64,000 bases of DNA from DASUPK01 sp963782345 (GTDB lineage: Bacteria; Actinomycetota; Thermoleophilia; Solirubrobacterales; 70-9). Each line of letters starts with the position of its first letter. The stretch's first letter is position 1. The notes under the pieces are model-generated. The model was given only the letters and a program-made list of their open reading frames with translations, ran no database searches and was not told the DNA's origin. Of this stretch, positions 59,359 to 64,000 are shown in pieces. Both the position numbers and the translations under genes were made by a program. The stretch spans positions 26,465-90,464 of the forward strand of contig CAWAJF010000015.1 in the NCBI GenBank assembly GCA_963782345.1. The letters are read 5' to 3'.

Positions 59359-60830
59359 ACCCCGTGACGACAGCGAGGGGGATGGTGAGGCGGAACTCCA
59401 ACGCACTGCTGCTGGTCGTCTGTCTCGGCCAGTTCATGGTGATCCTCGACGTCTCGATCGTGAACGTCGCGCTCCCCTCCATCAAGGACTCGCTCGGCTT
59501 CTCCACCAACGGGCTGCAGTGGGTTCTCAACGCCTACACGCTCACCTACGCGGGCTTTCTGCTGCTGGGCGGGCGCGCCGCCGACCTCTTCGGCCGGCGG
59601 CGGATGTTCTTCGCCGGCACCCTGCTCTTCTCCGCCGCCTCCCTGCTCTGCGCGGTGGCTCCCACCTCCGAAGCTCTGATCGCGGCCCGCTCCGTGCAGG
59701 GCATCGGCGCCGCCTTCCTCTCCCCCGCCACCCTGGCGATCATCACCACCTCCTTCGACGAGGGCGCGCCCCGCAACCGCGCCCTCGGCGCCTGGGGAGC
59801 GGTCGGCGCGATCGGCGCCACCGCCGGCGTCCTGCTCGGCGGGATCCTCACCGAGGCATTCAGCTGGCCCGCGATCTTCCTGATCAACGTACCGATCGGC
59901 CTGGCGATCGTCCTGTTCAGCGCCCGTCTCGTCCCCGAGGGCCGCAGCGAGGCCGAGAACCGCCACTTCGACCTGCCGGGCGCCCTGCTGGTCACCCTCG
60001 GGATGACCGCGCTCACCTACGGCATCGTCACCACCGACCGCCTCGGCTGGGGCGCGCTGGGGGTGTGGGGACCGGTCGGCGCGGGCGCCGCCCTCCTGGT
60101 CGCCTTCGCCCTCTATGAGAACCATCTCGATCGAGTCCCGAGCAAGGTGGCGCTGATGCCCCTCACGATCTTCAAGCTGCGGACGCTCCGGGCGGCCAAC
60201 CTGGTGATCTTCCTGCTCTACGCGGCGATCTTCGGCTTCTGGTTCTTCCAGTCCCTCTACATGCAGGGGACGCTCCACTACAGCGCCCTCACCACCGGCC
60301 TCGCGTTCGTGCCGATGACGGCCGCGGTCGGGACCGGCGCCACCCTGGCGCCACGGATCGCGAAGCGGATCACGCCGCGAATCACCCTGGCCGCCGGGAT
60401 GCTGCTGGCCGCGACGGGCGAGTTCCTGCTCACCAGCGTCCACCCGGGTGGCAGCTACGTGGCGAACGTCCTGCCCGGCGGCGTGCTCGGGGCCTTCGGC
60501 CTCGGCCTCGCGCTGGTGCCGGCGACGATCGTCGCCGTGCAGGGCGTCGACCGGGCGGTCAGCGGGCTCGCCTCCGGCGTGCTCAACACCTCGCGGTTCG
60601 TCGGCGCCGCACTCGGCCTCGCGGTCCTGAGCACCCTCGCCGCCAACCACACGCACGACCAGATCGCCTCAGGCACCTCGGCCGCCAGGGCGCTCACGGA
60701 CGGCTTCCAGCTCCAGTTCGAGATCGGGGCGATCTTCTGCCTGGTCGGCGCGATCGCCGCGCTGGCCATGCTGCGCCCCCGGCGCGAGCGTCAGCCCGCG
60801 CCGGGGATGGCCGAGGCCGAGAGCGCCTAG
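59355..60830 (+). CDS. MFS drug/proton antiporter, DHA2 (EmrB/QacA) type
   Basis: The 491-residue product has about 14 membrane helices. The family motifs are LGQFMVILDVSIVNVALPSI in helix 1, WVLNAYTLTYAGFLLLGGRAADLFGRRRMF in the loop between helices 2 and 3, and AARSVQGIGAAFLSPATLAII. It should export hydrophobic or cationic compounds using the proton gradient. GTG 59355 is chosen because it overlaps the leader gene stop; the open frame upstream to 59181 is not used. Likely control is by the adjacent ArsR protein through the two inverted repeats. Its stop overlaps the convergent next gene by CTAG. Confidence 0.92.
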   Translation: MNPVTTARGMVRRNSNALLLVVCLGQFMVILDVSIVNVALPSIKDSLGFSTNGLQWVLNAYTLTYAGFLLLGGRAADLFGRRRMFFAGTLLFSAASLLCAVAPTSEALIAARSVQGIGAAFLSPATLAIITTSFDEGAPRNRALGAWGAVGAIGATAGVLLGGILTEAFSWPAIFLINVPIGLAIVLFSARLVPEGRSEAENRHFDLPGALLVTLGMTALTYGIVTTDRLGWGALGVWGPVGAGAALLVAFALYENHLDRVPSKVALMPLTIFKLRTLRAANLVIFLLYAAIFGFWFFQSLYMQGTLHYSALTTGLAFVPMTAAVGTGATLAPRIAKRITPRITLAAGMLLAATGEFLLTSVHPGGSYVANVLPGGVLGAFGLGLALVPATIVAVQGVDRAVSGLASGVLNTSRFVGAALGLAVLSTLAANHTHDQIASGTSAARALTDGFQLQFEIGAIFCLVGAIAALAMLRPRRERQPAPGMAEAESA

Positions 60831-61447
60831 GGGCAGGCGAACGTCGGCAGCGCAGCTGGAATGGAGGGCACGACAAGATCTCCGAGCGCGAGCAAGGGGG
60901 CGGTCAGCGAGAGCCCTGCCAGCACGGTACGCAGGCTGTTCAGCTGATCGACCGCTGTGGTCATCTCCGTGCAGAGCGCGTTCACTGAGGCGATCGCGCC
61001 CGTCAGATCCGATGCGCTGATCCCGTTCAGCTTGGTGGCGTTCGTGATCGTGCTCAGCAGGTCGGTGTTGGTGACCCCGGAGAGGACCGACTCGAGCTGG
61101 GTGACGCGCGTCTCGAGGGTGCTGCTGGTCTGACCCGAGCCGCCCTGGGCGCCGGTCTGTCCCGTCGCTCCCGTCTGTCCCGGCTGGCCCTGGGCGCTCA
61201 GGGTGAGTGGCCTCTCCCCCTTCTTGCAGCGCTTCCCCGGGGGCACGACGCGCAGGGTCCCCTTCGCTTGGCCCTTCTTGCCCTTCCGACCGTTCTTGCC
61301 CTTCTTGCCCTTCTTGCCCTTCTTCACATAGCAGGCGCTGACCTGGCCTCCCGGACCGATCACGGAGGCCGCGTTGGCGCTGACCGCCCCCACGAGAAGC
61401 GCGGTTACGGCGGCGGACAGCGCGGCAAGGCGAATTGAGCGAGGCAC
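60827..61447 (-). CDS. Secreted Lys/Gly-rich, collagen-like protein
   Basis: The 206-residue product has a Sec signal (VPRSIRLAALSAAVTALLVGA, cleavage after ANA). The mature part opens with CYVKKGKKGKKGKNGRKGKK, a run of Lys-Gly pairs, followed by GTLRVVPPGKRCKKGERPL and a short collagen-like Gly-x-y stretch GQPGQTGATGQTGAQGGSGQT. A helical region with heptad character (TLETRVTQLESVLSG to ALCTEMTTAVDQLNSL) follows, then a hydrophobic tail. It may be a trimeric surface or matrix protein binding anionic polymers. GTG 61447 has GGGAAGGA 6 bp upstream, better than the ATG at 61468. Confidence 0.75.
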   Translation of the reverse strand: MPRSIRLAALSAAVTALLVGAVSANAASVIGPGGQVSACYVKKGKKGKKGKNGRKGKKGQAKGTLRVVPPGKRCKKGERPLTLSAQGQPGQTGATGQTGAQGGSGQTSSTLETRVTQLESVLSGVTNTDLLSTITNATKLNGISASDLTGAIASVNALCTEMTTAVDQLNSLRTVLAGLSLTAPLLALGDLVVPSIPAALPTFACP

Positions 61448-61627
61448 TTTGGTTCCTTCCCTTGGCATCTGGATCCTTCCCCCCGGCGGCGCTCAGGATG
61501 GCGATCGATCCGCCGCCGCACAACCTCATTTCTATGGAGCTCCGGTGCCGTGGACCGATGAACCAGTTGCAGCGCCAGGAAATCGAGGGCTTTGTACTGT
61601 TCCCGCCCGCCCCCCAGGGCGACCCCC

Positions 61628-62842
61628 ATGCGCTTCTACGAGTTCGAAAGCCGCCGGATAGTCGAGCGGGCCGGGATTCCGGTCACCGATTACGGCTTCT
61701 GCAAGACCGCCGCGGAGGCCCGCGAGGCCAGCGAGCGGATCGGCGGCTCGACCGTGATCAAGTCTCAGGTCCTCACCGGCGGGCGGATGAAGGCGGGTGG
61801 CGTCAAGTTTGCCGACTCCCCCGAGGAGGCGGAGGCGCACGCCGCCGACATCCTCGAGCTCGAGATCAACGGCCATATGCCGGTCGGCGTCCTCGTCGAC
61901 CCCAAGGCCGAGGTCGAGCAGGAGTACTACGCCGCGGTGCTCTGGGACGGCCGCGCCAAGGCCCCGATGATGCTCTTCTCCGACATGGGCGGGATCGACA
62001 TCGAGGAGGTCGCGGAGAAGCACCCTGACCACGTCGGCCGCGGCCACCTCTCGAACCTCCACCCCATCCCCGACTTCCGCGCGAAGGAGGTCGTCGCGGC
62101 CGCCGGTGGGCTCACCGGGCGCGAGCTCACCCGCGCCACGCCCGTCCTCGCCCGCCTCGCCCAGCTCCAGCGCGACTACGACATGACCCTCGCCGAGATC
62201 AACCCGCTGGCCCGGCTCGCCGACGGCTCCTTCGTCGCCCTCGATGCGCACATGGAGATGGAGGACGAGGCGGTTGGACGCCACCAGAAGATGCTCAAGG
62301 AGATCGGCGTCGAGCTCGAGGAGCCGCGCGAGCTCTACGAGCCATCGGAATTCGAGCGCAACGTGAAGGCGATCGACGAGGCCGACCACCGCGGCGTGAT
62401 CCAAGGCAAGGACCACGGCTTCACCGGCAACCTCGGACTGGTGATCGGCGCCGGCGGCGGCTCCCTCACCCTCACCGACGCGGTCCGCAGCCAGGGCGGC
62501 AAGCCCGCCAACTACGCCGAGATCGGGGGCAACCCGTCGGTCGCCAAGTCCTGCGGCCTCGCCAAGGAGGTCCTGAAGAAGGACGGCGTCGAGAAGATCG
62601 CGGTGATGATGTCGATCGTCTCCAACACCCGGGTGGACATAGTCGCCCGCGGCGTGATCAAGGCCTGTATCGAGCTCGGCAAGGACCCGGCCGAGACGAT
62701 CACCGTCTTCCGGATCCCGGGAGCCTGGGAGGAGGAGGGCGCGAAGATCCTCGACCGCTACGGCGTCGAGTTCCGCGACCGCTCCACCTCGATGTGGGAC
62801 GCGGCCGGCGAGGCCGTCCAGAAGGTCCAGGGGGCCGCATGA
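61628..62842 (+). CDS. Succinyl-CoA ligase-like beta subunit (ATP-grasp)
   Basis: The 404-residue product is an ATP-grasp CoA ligase beta subunit. It begins MRFYEFESRRIVERAGIPVT and contains VIKSQVLTGGRMKAGGVKF (nucleotide binding), LAEINPLARLADGSFVALDA, and the C-terminal LGLVIGAGGGSLTLTDAV and GGKPANYAEIGGNPSVAKSC segments typical of the CoA-ligase phosphohistidine module. It could make succinyl-CoA, malyl-CoA or a related thioester with ADP or GDP. The following alpha gene overlaps its stop (ATGA). Malate-CoA ligase is conceivable because malyl-CoA lyase is in the window, but succinate is equally likely. Confidence 0.85.
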   Translation: MRFYEFESRRIVERAGIPVTDYGFCKTAAEAREASERIGGSTVIKSQVLTGGRMKAGGVKFADSPEEAEAHAADILELEINGHMPVGVLVDPKAEVEQEYYAAVLWDGRAKAPMMLFSDMGGIDIEEVAEKHPDHVGRGHLSNLHPIPDFRAKEVVAAAGGLTGRELTRATPVLARLAQLQRDYDMTLAEINPLARLADGSFVALDAHMEMEDEAVGRHQKMLKEIGVELEEPRELYEPSEFERNVKAIDEADHRGVIQGKDHGFTGNLGLVIGAGGGSLTLTDAVRSQGGKPANYAEIGGNPSVAKSCGLAKEVLKKDGVEKIAVMMSIVSNTRVDIVARGVIKACIELGKDPAETITVFRIPGAWEEEGAKILDRYGVEFRDRSTSMWDAAGEAVQKVQGAA

Positions 62843-63759
62843 GCATCCTCCTGAACGAGGACTTCACCTTCATCGTCCAGGGGATCACCGGGCGCGAGGC
62901 GGTCAACCTGACCAGGGAGTGCCTCGACTACGGCTCCAAGATCGTCGGCGGCGTAACCCCCGGCCGCAAGGGCCGCGACGTCCACGGCGTTCCGGTCTTC
63001 GACACCGTCGAGCAGGCGGTCGCCAACCACGGCTCCCAGATCGACGGCGCGGTCGTCACCGTCCCCCCCGCCTTCACCAAGGACGCCGTCTTCGAGGCGA
63101 TCGAGAACGGGATCAAGCTGATCGTGATCGTCACCGAGCGCATCCCGCGCCGCGACGTCGCCGAGATGGTCGAGCTCGCCAACCTGCGAGGCGCCCGCAT
63201 CATCGGCCCGAACTGCCTCGGCGATCATCGCCCCCGGCGTCGGCGAAGATGGGCGGGATCGGCGGCCCGGCCAAGGACGCCGCCAAGGCCTACGAGCCGG
63301 GGTCGATCGGCGTCATGTCGCGCTCCGGCGGGATGACCACGGAGATCTCCTCCACGCTGACGGCGGCCGGCCTCGGCGTCTCCACCGCCGTCTCGATCGG
63401 CGGCGACGCCATCATCGGCTCCACCTACGCGGAGCTGATGCCCCTCTTCGAGGACGACCACCAGACCGAGGCGATCGTGATCTACACCGAGCCGGGCGGC
63501 CGGATGGAGGCCGAGCTGGTCGACTGGCGCGCGGCGAACGACGCCAAGCTTCCGATCATCGCCTTCATGGCCGGCAAGTTCATGGACGACGAGGAGATGC
63601 AGGGAATGAGCTTCGGCCACGCCGGGCACGATCGTCGAGGGCGCCGAGGACTCGGCCACCCAGAAGATCGCCCGCCTCGAGGCCGCCGGCATCCCGGTGG
63701 TCGAGCGGATCGACGAGATCCCGGACACTGTCAAGGAGAAGCTCGGAGCGAAGGTCTGA
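62839..63759 (+). pseudogene. Succinyl-CoA ligase-like alpha subunit, frameshifted
   Basis: The frame from ATG 62839 (ATGA overlap with the beta gene) reads FTFIVQGITGREAVNLTREC and CoA-binding residues up to RIIGPNCLG near 63222, then breaks. A second frame resumes AKMGGIGGPAKDAAKAYEPG, VMSRSGGMTTEISSTLTAAG and VSIGGDAIIGSTYAEL, and a third frame resumes at about 63629 with TIVEGAEDSATQKIARLEAA and ends at TGA 63757-63759. At least three indels are needed (about 63223, 63240 and 63628). The catalytic His of this family, expected in SFGHAG, is present. Without the shifts it would be a normal protein of about 305 residues. Confidence 0.75.
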
Positions 63760-64000
63760 TGGCCGGCCGCGCAGCTCGAAGGGATCTTCATCGACGTCGA
63801 GATCGATGACTCCATCGCGAACGATCCGGAGCTCGCGTCGAAACTCGAGGAGGTCTGCCCCGTCGACATCTTCGACGTGTCGGAGAGCGACGGCAGCGTC
63901 GTGGTCGCCCGGCAGAACCTCGACGAGTGCGTGCTCTGCAGCCTCTGCGTCGAAGCCGCGCCCTCCGAGCGGTGTCGTCGTCAAGAAGCTCTACGACGAC
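63759..64000 (+). pseudogene. Ferredoxin, partial and frameshifted
   Basis: Directly after the alpha-subunit stop (TGATG) is a frame that soon ends; shifting by one base gives GIFIDVEIDDSIANDPELAS, EEVCPVDIFDV and LDECVLCSLCVEAAP, a [4Fe-4S] ferredoxin with C-x2-C-x2-C and a CP motif. Another shift near 63972 would restore a plausible GVVVKKLYDD before the window ends. A ferredoxin after CoA-ligase genes often precedes 2-oxoglutarate:ferredoxin oxidoreductase genes. The gene may be intact in reality, with errors in this stretch. Confidence 0.65.

Overview
The window is about 64 kb of GC-rich bacterial DNA with dense, mostly short-spaced genes, frequent GTG/TTG starts and many ATGA, GTGA and TGATG stop/start overlaps. 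The gene content fits an aerobic actinobacterium: fused FbiC of coenzyme F420 synthesis, GTP-type PEP carboxykinase, a WS/DGAT acyltransferase, an ethylmalonyl-CoA pathway gene set and a group-3b-like NiFe hydrogenase. The secreted GGxGxD-repeat proteins and the overall mixture suggest class Thermoleophilia (Solirubrobacterales-like). That placement is inference; no rRNA or tRNA gene was seen to confirm it.

Layout. 1-6.5 kb: F420 synthesis and use (npdG end, cofD, cofC, cofE forward; cupin, alcohol dehydrogenase and fbiC reverse). 6.5-16.7 kb: aquaporin, orphan NMT1-type lipoprotein, a GGDEF-EAL-GAF protein, an Mn/Fe transporter (Nramp) with its DtxR-type regulator and operator, YgfZ, and a coiled-coil protein with a nuclease-like core. 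16.7-32.6 kb: scattered genes for acetyl-CoA assimilation by the ethylmalonyl-CoA pathway (ccr, ecm, a MaoC hydratase, an acyl-CoA dehydrogenase, malyl-CoA lyase), interspersed with clpS, secreted proteins, a PAS-EAL protein and a PadR regulator. 32.6-46.7 kb: a TrpB2-like enzyme, a large GGxGxD-repeat protein, divergent pckG and PEP synthase, then a tightly coupled six-gene operon joining a wax-ester/triacylglycerol synthase to a 2-oxoacid:ferredoxin oxidoreductase and a GltD-like flavoprotein. 46.8-52.2 kb: a universal stress protein, a GNAT/NDP-forming acyl-CoA synthetase fusion, a frameshifted SDR and a small HTH regulator. 52.2-58.7 kb: three very small forward genes and a reverse operon for a bidirectional NAD(P)-linked NiFe hydrogenase, with an embedded cyclic-nucleotide-binding protein and a maturation protease fused to an NTF2-like domain. 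58.7-61.5 kb: a REP-like palindrome, an ArsR regulator with two operators, a 45-residue leader gene coupled to an MFS exporter, and a Lys/Gly-rich collagen-like secreted protein. 61.6-64 kb: succinyl-CoA-ligase-like genes and a ferredoxin, the last 0.8 kb carrying several frameshifts.

Taken together the genes suggest growth on acetyl-CoA-yielding substrates: the ethylmalonyl-CoA route makes C4/C3 intermediates, PEPCK and PEP synthase feed gluconeogenesis, ferredoxin-linked oxidoreductases interconvert 2-oxoacids, excess acyl-CoA can go to storage lipid, and H2 and F420 supply reducing power.

The least explained features are a 90-bp structured repeat present twice, each copy supplying the stop codon of a neighbouring gene; the tiny translationally coupled genes at 52.2-52.9 and 59.2 kb; the protease-NTF2 fusion; and a 462-bp gap at 23.0-23.5 kb with overlapping hairpins.
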